The position numbers and the translations under genes were made by a program. A model generated the notes under the pieces. That model was not told the DNA's origin and made no database searches. It saw only the letters and a list, made by a program, of their open reading frames with translations. Positions 25,859 to 34,576 of a DNA stretch of 64,000 nt are shown piece after piece; the first letter of the stretch is position 1; each line of letters starts with the position of its first letter. This DNA is from Priestia iocasae (GTDB lineage Bacteria; Bacillota; Bacilli; Bacillales; Bacillaceae_H): positions 124,001 to 188,000 of the forward strand of contig NZ_JAFBFC010000002.1 of assembly GCF_016909075.1 (NCBI RefSeq). The letters are read 5' to 3'.

Positions 25859-25962
25859 CTCATACCTCCCACCATTAAAACGCATGAGCTAAGAAAAGGT
25901 TAACAAACATTTCTAAAAAAAGAAGGGATTACCTGAAAAATGTTCGTTCTTTCTGCACAAAT

Positions 25963-26010
25963 AAAAAAACCACTCCTCTATCCTTTAAAAGATAGAGGAG
26001 TGGTTTTTTT
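25963..26010. terminator. Terminator after the carbonic-anhydrase-like gene
   Basis: A perfect 20-bp stem (AAAAAAACCACTCCTCTATC with its complement) ends in a T-run, located just past the stop at 26052. Confidence 0.9.
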
Positions 26011-26051
26011 GCATGTCTTACCCACTACGTGTGAGCTTGAACACTCTAATT

Positions 26052-26510
26052 TTATACAGACTGATGCTCACCCGTTTCACTATCAATCCATACACCTTGC
26101 ACACGAACTGATTTTGGCATCACTGGATGAGATTGAATGAGCTTCACATTCTGTTTCACAGTTTGCTTCATGTTTGTTTGGCCAACTAACCAGCTTATAA
26201 AATCTGGTTTCGCACTGTTTGTGTAATTAATTGTTTGAATAACTTCCTCGCTGATTTCAGCTGCTTTTATCTTCTCTTCTAGCTGTGCTTTTTGTCGTTC
26301 ACTTGTTTGTGTTTGCTCTCCAATGACATAAATCTCTTGAATGCCTTCTTCATAAACAGCCAGCAGGACGTTTCTCATTAAACAACCGTATGGCTGTGAA
26401 ATTGTGAGGTCATGCATTTTTACCATCATCATTTCTTCTTTAGGCTGATTCACAATCGAATTTAGCACATCTTGTTTCTCTACGTTTGTTAGTACCATTA
26501 CTTTTTTCAT
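26052..26510 (-). CDS. Beta-carbonic-anhydrase-like protein without zinc ligands
   Basis: This protein has 152 residues from the ATG at 26510; AGGAGG excludes the earlier ATGs. The C-terminus, PKSVRVQGVWIDSETGE, is typical of beta-carbonic anhydrases. The central strand YVIGEQTQT (61-69) aligns with the usual VVGHTxCG, and MVLTNVEKQD near the N-terminus sits where CxDSR is expected. Thus both Cys, the His and the Asp of the zinc site are replaced, and the protein should be catalytically dead. It is co-transcribed with an SbtA-type permease, so a regulatory or scaffolding role on that transporter is my inference. Confidence 0.65.
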   Translation of the reverse strand: MKKVMVLTNVEKQDVLNSIVNQPKEEMMMVKMHDLTISQPYGCLMRNVLLAVYEEGIQEIYVIGEQTQTSERQKAQLEEKIKAAEISEEVIQTINYTNSAKPDFISWLVGQTNMKQTVKQNVKLIQSHPVMPKSVRVQGVWIDSETGEHQSV

Positions 26511-26524
26511 TGTTTTCATTCCTC

Positions 26525-27532
26525 CTATTGCATCCATTGTGCAAGCTGATAATAAATTGGAATTCCTGCAATTAAATTAAACGGAAACGTAATTCCTAAG
26601 GAAAGCCCTAAATAAATCGAGGGATTGGCTTCAGGAACCGATGATTTTAATGCCGCTGGTGCTGCAATGTAAGAAGCACTTCCAGCTAATACGCCCATTA
26701 ACGTCGTTCCCCCTAAAGAGAGACCGACTAAGTGGCCCACAAGTACACCGAGGCTTCCAAATAAAAGCGGTGCACCCATTCCGAAGATAAGCAATTTCAC
26801 TCCATGCTTTTTCACTTCAGGCAGTCGCTGACCAGCCGTTAATCCCATGTGTAATAAAAACAGCAGCAGCACGCTCCCATAAAGGTCAATAAAAAGCGGC
26901 TTCACAGTAGGGATGGCTCGCTCTCCAAGTAAAAGACCAATCGCTAAGCTTCCGACAAGCAGCAGCACACTTTTTCCAACCAAGCTTTCTTTCATAACGG
27001 CTGGGTCAATAAAATTGGTTGACGGTGAGACGAAGCCTAACGAACGAGACGAAGCCGGTGACAGCGTATGTCGAGACTCTAGCCCTTTAAGCAGCAGCAT
27101 CGAGACAAAGATGGCAGGACTCTCCATCAGCACGACAATCGCATTCATGAACCCTTCATATGAAATGGCCTGCTTTTCTAAAAACGAAATGGCCGCTCCA
27201 TACGTGACAATGCTAATGGAGCCGTACGTAGCCGCTAACCCAATGGCATTTTTTCGGTCCATGTTCATAAAACGAGTGATAAATAGCGTAATAATGGGAA
27301 TAATCGTCCCTAGAAAAAGAGCGCCAATGATTGGGATGAACACATCGTTTACCGAATAATGAGCAAGCTCAATCCCCCCTTTTAAGCCAATCGCAATGAG
27401 TAAATAAAGACTTAATGCTTCACCAATGCTTTTTGGAAAAGCAAGGTCTGATTTTAAAACGGCTGCGATGAGTCCAAGAACAAAAAACAAAACAGCCGGT
27501 GACAATATGTTTTGCATAATAATGTCTGACAT
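26525..27532 (-). CDS. SbtA-family sodium-dependent bicarbonate permease
   Basis: This is a 335-residue membrane protein with about ten helices in two inverted halves and a polar central linker (about 155-180). Typical segments are SPAVLFFVLGLIAAVLKSDL, AIGLKGGIEL, ATYGSISIVTYGAAISFLE and GVLAGSASYIAAPAALK. Family members take up HCO3- with Na+. The ATG follows AAAGGAGGAATTAG. It precedes the pseudo-carbonic-anhydrase gene by 14 bp. No SbtB-type PII protein, the usual cyanobacterial partner, is present here. Confidence 0.88.
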   Translation of the reverse strand: MSDIIMQNILSPAVLFFVLGLIAAVLKSDLAFPKSIGEALSLYLLIAIGLKGGIELAHYSVNDVFIPIIGALFLGTIIPIITLFITRFMNMDRKNAIGLAATYGSISIVTYGAAISFLEKQAISYEGFMNAIVVLMESPAIFVSMLLLKGLESRHTLSPASSRSLGFVSPSTNFIDPAVMKESLVGKSVLLLVGSLAIGLLLGERAIPTVKPLFIDLYGSVLLLFLLHMGLTAGQRLPEVKKHGVKLLIFGMGAPLLFGSLGVLVGHLVGLSLGGTTLMGVLAGSASYIAAPAALKSSVPEANPSIYLGLSLGITFPFNLIAGIPIYYQLAQWMQ

Positions 27533-27564
27533 CTAATTCCTCCTTTATCAAAAATCCAATAAAA

Positions 27565-27618
27565 AAACCGGCACTTCTCAAACAGCACACGTGTGCCTTG
27601 TTTGAAAACTGCCGGTTT
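27565..27618 (-). terminator. Hairpin between the DUF2294 and SbtA genes
   Basis: The outer arms AAACCGGCA / TGCCGGTTT and an inner TCAAACA / TGTTTGA stem surround a GCACACGTGTGC palindrome. It probably terminates or attenuates the DUF2294 transcript. Confidence 0.7.
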
Positions 27619-27654
27619 ATCTTTAACGAACGTTCGTTTTTTAAAGATCTCCCA

Positions 27655-28017
27655 TCAGATTGTTTTTTCGTAATCTCGGTCCATTTTAAAAATCATCACG
27701 CGCTCTCCTGTTCGCGTACTAATATCGGTATGAAAGCTACTGATTTCTTCTCCCGTAATGGCTGTCACAATTTCTTTTAATTGCTGAACCCCGGACTCAA
27801 CAAGCGTTGCTCGGTTCTTCTTAACCGACAATCTTCCGTCCACTGTTTCGCAGACTGCGTACTCGGCAGGTGTGAGTACTCCCCGTAAGTTAACAATGAT
27901 CATGTCACGTAAAATATCGGATTTGACCGACACGGAACCGCGCCCTAAATAATCCTTTTCCCATTGTGTAATGGCTTTGCTAATTTCCGATTCAATTAAT
28001 CCTTTTGATTTTTTCAT
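27655..28017 (-). CDS. DUF2294 protein
   Basis: This protein has 120 residues from the ATG at 28017 (AAAGGAGGAGCAGCT upstream). The family pattern is visible: SEISKAITQWEKDYLGRGS, VKSDILRDMIIVNLRGVLTP and SSFHTDISTRTGERVMIF. DUF2294 proteins recur next to bicarbonate or CO2-related transport genes in Firmicutes, and here one precedes the SbtA-type permease. The biochemical role is not established. The small two-layer fold suggests a regulatory or binding function. Confidence 0.8.
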   Translation of the reverse strand: MKKSKGLIESEISKAITQWEKDYLGRGSVSVKSDILRDMIIVNLRGVLTPAEYAVCETVDGRLSVKKNRATLVESGVQQLKEIVTAITGEEISSFHTDISTRTGERVMIFKMDRDYEKTI

Positions 28018-28045
28018 AGCTGCTCCTCCTTTTTTTCCCAACAAA

Positions 28046-28261
28046 AAAAATCGGTCTACTCCTTAATCTAGTCACCTAGCTAAGAAATACACCGATTTAT
28101 TTACACTTTTCTTTTTTTATCACGACAGCCCCTTTTCATCCAGTCAAATGGTTATTTAACAGCATGCTAAGGCGCTCGTATTAGTAAAAAGTCAAGCACG
28201 ACATCTCTCGGTTATTTAATTTAAGAAAAGATTACTGCATCTGAAAATAGTTGTCAACCTA
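28046..28261. repeat. Dispersed ~200-bp structured element, copy 2
   Basis: This is the homologue of 21366-21567 in the same orientation, about 10-15 bp longer. The left hairpin (ATCGGTCTAC... / ...ATACACCGAT) is weaker. The right end GTCAACCTA contains the TGA stop of the MFS gene at 28254. It lies between the metallophore operon and the DUF2294 gene. Confidence 0.6.
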
Positions 28262-29435
28262 AATTTTTTTCTCTTCGCTCATACGCAAACAAAATCATCA
28301 TACCGCCTAATGCGGCACACATCATGTACATGAAGGAGTAAGAGAAAAGATCGGCAAGCGGGCCCATCATAACACCGCCAAGCGAAACGCCTAAATCGGC
28401 GGTCGCGATAAACAAGCCAAGCAGCACGTTGCGGTTCGCTTTTGGTAGCACAAAGCTTAAATAAGTGGTCAGTGTTGGATAAATAAGGGCTTGCGCTATT
28501 CCCATTAATATCGCTCCTGCGTAAAAGAACACCACTCCGCCCGTCACAGAGAAGCTTACGCATTGAGCCGCTAATGCAAGCACTAGCATCGTCCCCATCA
28601 TAAACGACCGGTGCCACTTTCCGTCTGATGGAATGTGTTTGCGTAGCGTGAAGCGAGCTAGGACAACCGTTGCCGCTTGAAGCATCAAGTAAATTCCTGC
28701 ATGTCCACTCGGCACCTCTTTTGCATACAGCGGAATAAACGTCGTCACTGCTCCAAAAATCACCGATGAAACAAGCATAAGCACGCTGCACTTGAATAAA
28801 AACGGATTGCGAAAAAGCTCACCAAATGAGGCAGACATCTTGCCTCGAGGGGCGTTTCCTTCTGTGTTTTGATCGTCCTTTTTAGGCTCCATTTTCGCAC
28901 TATAGCCAACAAGACCCGTCACAACGGCAATACCAATCATCACATAAGTAAAGGCGTCCATGCCTCCTTGCCACATACTTAACGCCAGCAATGGCCCCAA
29001 AATACCCGGTATGTATGAAAAGAGTGAATACAGTGAGATTCCTTGTGAACGATCTTTTTCTGGCAATGCATCAATGATTCCAATTTGTAGCGCCATGGAG
29101 AAAAAGGCGGTCGACACCCCTTGCAGCATCCGGGCAACAAAATAGCCTCCTAAACCTGTAAATGGATAGAGCAGTAACGCAAACCCGTTTACAAGTAAAA
29201 TCGTTCGCAGCACCTTAATCGGTCCGTGCTTTTGAATGAGATGACCGGCAAAGGGGCGGAAAAACATTGTCGTAAATAAGTACGCCCCCATCACGATTCC
29301 AATGGTTGTATTCGTCGCCCCTAACGCTTCTCCTTGTAGTGGAATGATTACGTTCAAAATGGCATTCGCACTAAAGTAAAGAAGCACCAGCACGTATAAG
29401 CGTAAAAACGGCAACGATAACGCTCCTGTTAACAT
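28254..29435 (-). CDS. cntE: MFS metallophore exporter (CntE-like)
   Basis: This is a 393-residue, 12-helix major facilitator transporter (PLQGEALGATNTTIGIVMGA, FRPFAGHLIQKHG, GIAQALIYPTLTTYLSF). As the last gene of the cnt operon it occupies the position of CntE, the inner-membrane exporter of the apo-metallophore in Staphylococcus aureus. The ATG follows AAGGAGAAAACG and lies 17 bp from the cntF stop. The assignment rests mainly on position. Confidence 0.85.
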   Translation of the reverse strand: MLTGALSLPFLRLYVLVLLYFSANAILNVIIPLQGEALGATNTTIGIVMGAYLFTTMFFRPFAGHLIQKHGPIKVLRTILLVNGFALLLYPFTGLGGYFVARMLQGVSTAFFSMALQIGIIDALPEKDRSQGISLYSLFSYIPGILGPLLALSMWQGGMDAFTYVMIGIAVVTGLVGYSAKMEPKKDDQNTEGNAPRGKMSASFGELFRNPFLFKCSVLMLVSSVIFGAVTTFIPLYAKEVPSGHAGIYLMLQAATVVLARFTLRKHIPSDGKWHRSFMMGTMLVLALAAQCVSFSVTGGVVFFYAGAILMGIAQALIYPTLTTYLSFVLPKANRNVLLGLFIATADLGVSLGGVMMGPLADLFSYSFMYMMCAALGGMMILFAYERREKNLG

Positions 29436-29452
29436 CGTTTTCTCCTTCTTTC

Positions 29453-30193
29453 TTAAAAGGTAATCAACGTGTTCAATAGCTTTTTCGCATAAGGAGACTG
29501 TACATGACGTAACTCCTCCACTGCGACGGTTTCTTCGACTTGTCCGTCTTTTAAAATTAGCAACCGATCACACATGTACGCAGCCGCTTGCAGGTCATGT
29601 GTAATAAAGATATAGCTCATGTTGTAGCGAGTTTTTAACTCTTTTAGTAAATCTAAAATGTGCACTTGAATCGACACATCCAATGAACTGATGGCTTCAT
29701 CAAATAAAATGCACGATGGTTCCGTTGAAATAGCTCTTGCGATGCACACGCGTTGTACCTCTCCACCTGATAGCTCGTGCGGATATTTCTGCTTATACGA
29801 CAGCGGCAAGCCAACCTGTGTTAGCAAGGAATCCACCTTCTTTTTATCGTGCTGATTCGTTAGCGTTAATGGCTCCATAATCGCTTGTTCAACGGTCAAA
29901 AAAGGGTGAATCGACGAGCGATAATCTTGAAACACCACACTCATCTTGCCAAGTCGTGCGCGTCGATTTACAACGTTTTCTCCGTTCAGCAGCACTCTCC
30001 CTTGATCTGGCTTTTCCACACCAAGAAGCAAGCGCCCAAGTGTGGATTTTCCGCTGCCGCTTTCGCCAATAATACCCAGGCATTCTCCGCTTTCACATGT
30101 AAAGCTTACATTGAGGATGACGTGCTGCGTGTTTCTTGACAACCAGCTTCCTGCTTCATAAGACTTTTCGACACCTTCTACTCGTAATCCCAT
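29453..30193 (-). CDS. cntF: Metallophore ABC importer ATP-binding protein (CntF-like)
   Basis: This is a 246-residue oligopeptide/nickel-type ABC ATPase with Walker A GESGSGKST, signature LSGGEVQRVCIARA, Walker B ILFDEAISSLD and switch His in THDL. Its ATG overlaps the stop of the cntD gene (TAATG). With CntD it powers import of the metal-loaded opine through CntB and CntC. Confidence 0.9.
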   Translation of the reverse strand: MGLRVEGVEKSYEAGSWLSRNTQHVILNVSFTCESGECLGIIGESGSGKSTLGRLLLGVEKPDQGRVLLNGENVVNRRARLGKMSVVFQDYRSSIHPFLTVEQAIMEPLTLTNQHDKKKVDSLLTQVGLPLSYKQKYPHELSGGEVQRVCIARAISTEPSCILFDEAISSLDVSIQVHILDLLKELKTRYNMSYIFITHDLQAAAYMCDRLLILKDGQVEETVAVEELRHVQSPYAKKLLNTLITF

Positions 30194-30999
30194 TATTCTC
30201 TCCCCATGATCTTGGTAAAATGGTCACTTAATGCAAGTCGAGTGGACACTAAATAGTTCGTATAGTCATGCGTTGGCTGTGAAAAGACGGATGACGTCGG
30301 CCCTTGCTCGACAATGTGTCCATCCTTCATCACAAGCACCTCATCGGCAAGCTTTTTCACAATCCCTAAATCGTGAGACACAAATAAAATCGCACAGCCT
30401 ACTTCTTCACGTAGCTTCCTAAACTGCTCCACCACTTCAAACTGTGACACCGTATCAAGAGCGGTCGTTGGTTCGTCCGCAATAACAAGATCTGGCTCTA
30501 GCACAAGGGTTAACGCAATCATGATGCGCTGCAGCATCCCACCTGACAGCTGATGCGGATACTTGTTCATCACACTTACTGGATCGTTCAGCATCACTCG
30601 CTTCATCGCTTCCTTCAATCTTTCATCACGCTCATGCCTGCTCCACTGAAAATGCTCGGCAAGCGTTTCATGCAGGTGAACACCGACTACACATGACGGA
30701 TCAAACGCACTCATTCCGTTTTGAACAATCATGCCGATGTGGCGCCCACGCTTTTTCCTCATCTCTTTTTCTGACAGAGAAGACAGACTCTCACCTTTAA
30801 AAAACACCTCACCTGATTGATGAAGCGAGGATGGATTTAGTTTCATAACCGCTCGGCACGTCACCGATTTCCCGCTTCCACTCTCCCCGACAATCGCTAG
30901 GCAGCTTCCTTCTTTTACTTGAAACGAACTGCGATGCACGATCGTGTTTCCACGATGAGCGTCCCATACGTGTAGTTGTTTAACCTCTAACACATTCAC
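30193..30999 (-). CDS. cntD: Metallophore ABC importer ATP-binding protein (CntD-like)
   Basis: This protein has 268 residues from a GTG at 30999, one base after the cntC stop and behind AGAGGTGG; an upstream GTG at 31023 lies inside that site. Motifs are Walker A GESGSGKS, LSGGMLQRIMIAL, Walker B LVIADEPTTALD and SHDL. It is a DppD/NikD-type subunit paired with CntF. Confidence 0.9.
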   Translation of the reverse strand: MNVLEVKQLHVWDAHRGNTIVHRSSFQVKEGSCLAIVGESGSGKSVTCRAVMKLNPSSLHQSGEVFFKGESLSSLSEKEMRKKRGRHIGMIVQNGMSAFDPSCVVGVHLHETLAEHFQWSRHERDERLKEAMKRVMLNDPVSVMNKYPHQLSGGMLQRIMIALTLVLEPDLVIADEPTTALDTVSQFEVVEQFRKLREEVGCAILFVSHDLGIVKKLADEVLVMKDGHIVEQGPTSSVFSQPTHDYTNYLVSTRLALSDHFTKIMGRE

Positions 31000-31000
31000 G

Positions 31001-31888
31001 TTACTTTGCCACCTCTTTTCCACGGAATTTGACGTTCATTTTCACAAGTAGCGGCTTCTTTTCGTTTGCGAGCGTTGGATTTAAGGCGACTTGAAGGGAA
31101 TCCGCTAGAAAGTTAAAAGCCGATACGACTATCACAATAGAGATGCCTGGTGCAAGCATGAGCTCAGGCTTCGTGAACATCACCTGCCTGGCTTCGTTTA
31201 GCATCATGCCCCATTCTGGATTCGGCGCTTTCATCCCTAGACCGAGAAAGGATAAGCCAGATATTTGTAAAATCATTGAACCGATGGAGCTACTTGCGAC
31301 AACAGCAATATCCGAGAGCGTAACAGGAAGAATGTGCTTTCTAATAATGTGATGAGACGGCATCCCAATCGCTTTTGAAAACGTCACGTACTCTAATTCG
31401 GTATACTGCATCACAGACGTTCGAATAACGCGGGCAAACCACGCCCATTTCATCAACACAAATGCAAGAAGAATGTTCTCTAATCCGACTCCTAGCATCC
31501 CAACAATCGCCAAGGTCATCACATATACAGGAAACGACAGCATCACATCGCACACCCTCATGATGACTGCATCCACCCAGCCTTTAAAATAACCAGCGAT
31601 AAAGCCGATTACCGTTCCGATGAACACCGACAGAACGAGCGCAACAAGGACCCACAACACACTCGGCCGAATGCCATACAACAGCCTCGATAGCACGCAG
31701 CGTCCGAGATGATCGTTTCCGAACCAATACTCAAGCGATGGCGCCGCGTACCGAAGCTTCATATTTACAGCGAGTGGGTCATGAGGTGCGATCAAGGGTG
31801 CAAAGATGCCAAGCAGCATGATGATGAGTAAAATGCCTAATGAAGAGATCCCTAGTTTATCGTGACATAACCGTTGAATACATGTCAT
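31001..31888 (-). CDS. cntC: Metallophore ABC importer permease (CntC-like)
   Basis: This 295-residue permease of the DppC/NikC type has an N-terminal cytoplasmic helix, a long external segment (APSLEYWFGNDHLGRCVLSR) and about six helices. The EAA loop is near GMPSHHIIRKHILPVTLSDI. It begins at an ATG directly adjacent to the cntB stop. Confidence 0.9.
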   Translation of the reverse strand: MTCIQRLCHDKLGISSLGILLIIMLLGIFAPLIAPHDPLAVNMKLRYAAPSLEYWFGNDHLGRCVLSRLLYGIRPSVLWVLVALVLSVFIGTVIGFIAGYFKGWVDAVIMRVCDVMLSFPVYVMTLAIVGMLGVGLENILLAFVLMKWAWFARVIRTSVMQYTELEYVTFSKAIGMPSHHIIRKHILPVTLSDIAVVASSSIGSMILQISGLSFLGLGMKAPNPEWGMMLNEARQVMFTKPELMLAPGISIVIVVSAFNFLADSLQVALNPTLANEKKPLLVKMNVKFRGKEVAK

Positions 31889-32821
31889 TTATCGCCCCGC
31901 CCTTACTCGTGGATTCAGTGCCGCTTGTAACACATCAGAGACCATATTAAATAATACAAATGAGACCGCAATTAGTAAGACGTAAGCCTGAATAACCGGA
32001 AAGTCTCGGCTTAAAATGGCTTCGACACTCAAGCTTCCTAAGCCCGGCCAAGCGAACACATTTTCAATCACAACGGTCCCACCTAAAATTATCGGAATCG
32101 CCATACAAAAAATCGAAATCGCCACTTGAAGAGAGTTTCGTAGCACATGCATCGTAATCTTTTTTTCCTTTAGTCCCGATGCTCTTCCATACAGCACGTA
32201 CTCTTTATTCAATTGATTTAACATAGAGCTCCGAACGTTTCGGAAATAAAGACCGATGTAGCTTACGGAAATGACGGAAACTGGCAGGATGTAGCTTTGA
32301 TACGAATCCATTCCGCTTGTTGGTAGCAAATCAAGCTTTACCGACACATACCAAATCAACATCGCCGCTAACCAGTAGGCCGGAACAGCGGTAAAGAAAA
32401 AGAGCACTCCGCGAATGAACTGATCAAGAGCACTGCCTGCTTTTAACGCACACAGAACACCAAGTGAGATTGATAGACTAATAATCACCACAGAGGAAAC
32501 GAGCGTCAGCTTTAACGTGTTCCAAAAAGCTGGACCAATGAGTGACCACACTGGTTCTCCTTTTACATACGATTCTCCAAAATCTAGCTGCAAGCACGCC
32601 ACAAGCCAGTTTGCATAGCGAACGAAAAAATGGTCATTCAGCCCAAGCTCTTCGTTCGTTTGTTGAATGAGCTCATCTGTGATAACCGGGACATCTTGCG
32701 CTTGCAGCACAAGCTCTGCTGGGTCTAACGGTGAAAAGCTAACGAGCACAAACGTTAAAAAGGAAATAACCACTAGCAGCGGAATTGAGATGAATAGCCT
32801 TTTTAGCACATATACGCCCAT
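31889..32821 (-). CDS. cntB: Metallophore ABC importer permease (CntB-like)
   Basis: This 310-residue permease of the DppB/NikB type has an N-terminal helix VLKRLFISIPLLVVISFLTF, ELGLNDHFFVRYANWL and a C-terminal IVIENVFAWPGLGSL block typical of the family. The ATG follows AGGGAGAG. It is separated from cntA by a hairpin that may lower its expression relative to the binding protein. Confidence 0.9.
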   Translation of the reverse strand: MGVYVLKRLFISIPLLVVISFLTFVLVSFSPLDPAELVLQAQDVPVITDELIQQTNEELGLNDHFFVRYANWLVACLQLDFGESYVKGEPVWSLIGPAFWNTLKLTLVSSVVIISLSISLGVLCALKAGSALDQFIRGVLFFFTAVPAYWLAAMLIWYVSVKLDLLPTSGMDSYQSYILPVSVISVSYIGLYFRNVRSSMLNQLNKEYVLYGRASGLKEKKITMHVLRNSLQVAISIFCMAIPIILGGTVVIENVFAWPGLGSLSVEAILSRDFPVIQAYVLLIAVSFVLFNMVSDVLQAALNPRVRAGR

Positions 32822-32858
32822 GAAATCTCTCCCTTCTCTCTTCTTTTCCTACCTAAAT

Positions 32859-32886
32859 AAAAAAGGGGACTTGCCCCCCTTTTTAT
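32859..32886 (-). terminator. Attenuator-type hairpin after cntA
   Basis: The GC stem AAAGGGG / CCCCCTTTTT overlaps the cntA stop. On the minus strand it ends in TTTTTTATTT. It is probably a partial terminator between cntA and cntB. Confidence 0.6.
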
Positions 32887-34487
32887 TCAAAGTACATTTG
32901 TTCAAACGGTAGCTCATATTGTGTTTGCTTAAACGAAATGCCTTTTAGCTCTTTCGGTGCCACTACGGTTACATGACCGTTTGTTAGCGGAATGAACACT
33001 GCTTCATCATGGACCATCGTTAAAATATCACCATATAGTGCTTTTCGTGTTGCTTCATCCTTTGATACTAAAACATCTGCCATTTTTTCATACATCTCGT
33101 CTGCGTTTGCCATTCCTTTTGTTGTATGTAAATAGGCGACTTCTGATTGAAACGCATTAACCGTACTTTGTGGATCATATGCAAGGCCCCACGTTTGATT
33201 GAACAGCAAGTCATACTCTCCTGTTGCGCGGCGGTTCGCAATCGAGGTTGATTCTTCTCCAAGAATGTCTAACTCAATGCCTACTTCTTTTACGGAGCTT
33301 TGAATAAATTCTGCTTGTGCTTTTTGAGACGGTGAATTTGCATCATAGTAAAGCTCCATCGCTAATGGCTTGCCATCTTTTTCTCGAACAGACTGGCCAT
33401 TTTCAAACGTCCATCCAGCTTCTTCTAGTATCGCTTCTGCTTTTTTCACATCGTATGGACGCTTGTTCAGCTTCAAATCGGCGTAATGAACGTTTGAAGA
33501 AAACAGTGTCTCGGCAACCGTTTCTTTGCCATTTAACAGATCTTCACTAATCGTTTTACGATCAATCGCGTGCCAGATCGCTTCTCTCACTTCCTTCTCG
33601 CTCACCGGGCTTTCCTGCTTACTGCTGTTGGCAACTATCATCTTCGTGTTCATTTCCTTACTTTGAACAACCTGATACTTCCCTGATTCAACAAGCTGAT
33701 TCACTGCATCTGCATTCATGCTGTCGGCACCTCGGTCATCCGTAAACGTCACGTTCACTTCACCCTTTTGTAGCGCTAAAAACGTCGTTTCACCTGCTGG
33801 CAGCACTTTTGCTGTTACGTTTTTCACTTTTGGCTCTCCGCCCCAATACGTATCGTTTGCTTCAAACGTTGCGTATTGATCGACTTTATGTTCCTCTAGC
33901 TTGTAAGGACCTGTTCCGTGATAGCCGCTTACGCCATCTTTTGTTTCACCATTCTTAAAATCCTTCGGTGAAATAAATACGTATGGTCTTGTCATCGATA
34001 GCTCCACAAGCGTTGGATAGTAAGGCTCGGACAATACGAGTTCCACCGTATACTCGTCAACGGCATTGACACTGACGATTTTACTAGATAGCTGAATCCA
34101 TGAATGTTTTTCACTGTTGCGTTGAACCGCTTCTATGTTTGCTTTCACGGCTTCCGCGTTAAACGGCTCTCCATCATGAAACGTCACATCATCTCGGAGG
34201 TTAAATGTATACACTTTGCCATCCTCTGACACATCCCAAGACGCTGCGAGTAACGGCTTAATTCCGTCCTCTGTGTTTTCAACTAATGATTCATACACCA
34301 TCCCTTGAGCCGGCATTGACCCAGGGTATAAGTGCGGATTCATGTCATTAATGTCTTTTGCCGTTGCATACACCAGTTCATCTTGCTTCTTTTCAGTCGA
34401 GCTGCTTGAATCAGCCGAGCACGCAACGAGCATCGCGCAAGCCATAACGGAGATGGCTGCTCCTTTAAATCGTTTTTTAATCGTCAT
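32883..34487 (-). CDS. cntA: Metallophore-binding lipoprotein (CntA-like)
   Basis: This is a 534-residue family-5 solute-binding protein. Its lipoprotein signal ends LVAC-S (Cys about 23). Features include PHLYPGSMPAQGMVYESL, the SBP_bac_5 block VYTFNLRDDVTFHDGEPFNA and WGLAYDPQSTVNAF. CntA binds the metal-opine complex outside the membrane and delivers it to CntBC. The ATG follows AAGGAGAAAGAAA. Confidence 0.9.
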   Translation of the reverse strand: MTIKKRFKGAAISVMACAMLVACSADSSSSTEKKQDELVYATAKDINDMNPHLYPGSMPAQGMVYESLVENTEDGIKPLLAASWDVSEDGKVYTFNLRDDVTFHDGEPFNAEAVKANIEAVQRNSEKHSWIQLSSKIVSVNAVDEYTVELVLSEPYYPTLVELSMTRPYVFISPKDFKNGETKDGVSGYHGTGPYKLEEHKVDQYATFEANDTYWGGEPKVKNVTAKVLPAGETTFLALQKGEVNVTFTDDRGADSMNADAVNQLVESGKYQVVQSKEMNTKMIVANSSKQESPVSEKEVREAIWHAIDRKTISEDLLNGKETVAETLFSSNVHYADLKLNKRPYDVKKAEAILEEAGWTFENGQSVREKDGKPLAMELYYDANSPSQKAQAEFIQSSVKEVGIELDILGEESTSIANRRATGEYDLLFNQTWGLAYDPQSTVNAFQSEVAYLHTTKGMANADEMYEKMADVLVSKDEATRKALYGDILTMVHDEAVFIPLTNGHVTVVAPKELKGISFKQTQYELPFEQMYFE

Positions 34488-34576
34488 TTTCTTTCTCCTT
34501 TTTCATGTTATTCCCTCTAATGTATGTGTGAAAATAAGAAACATAACGCTTTTCATTTTTTCATAAAAGAAACCTG

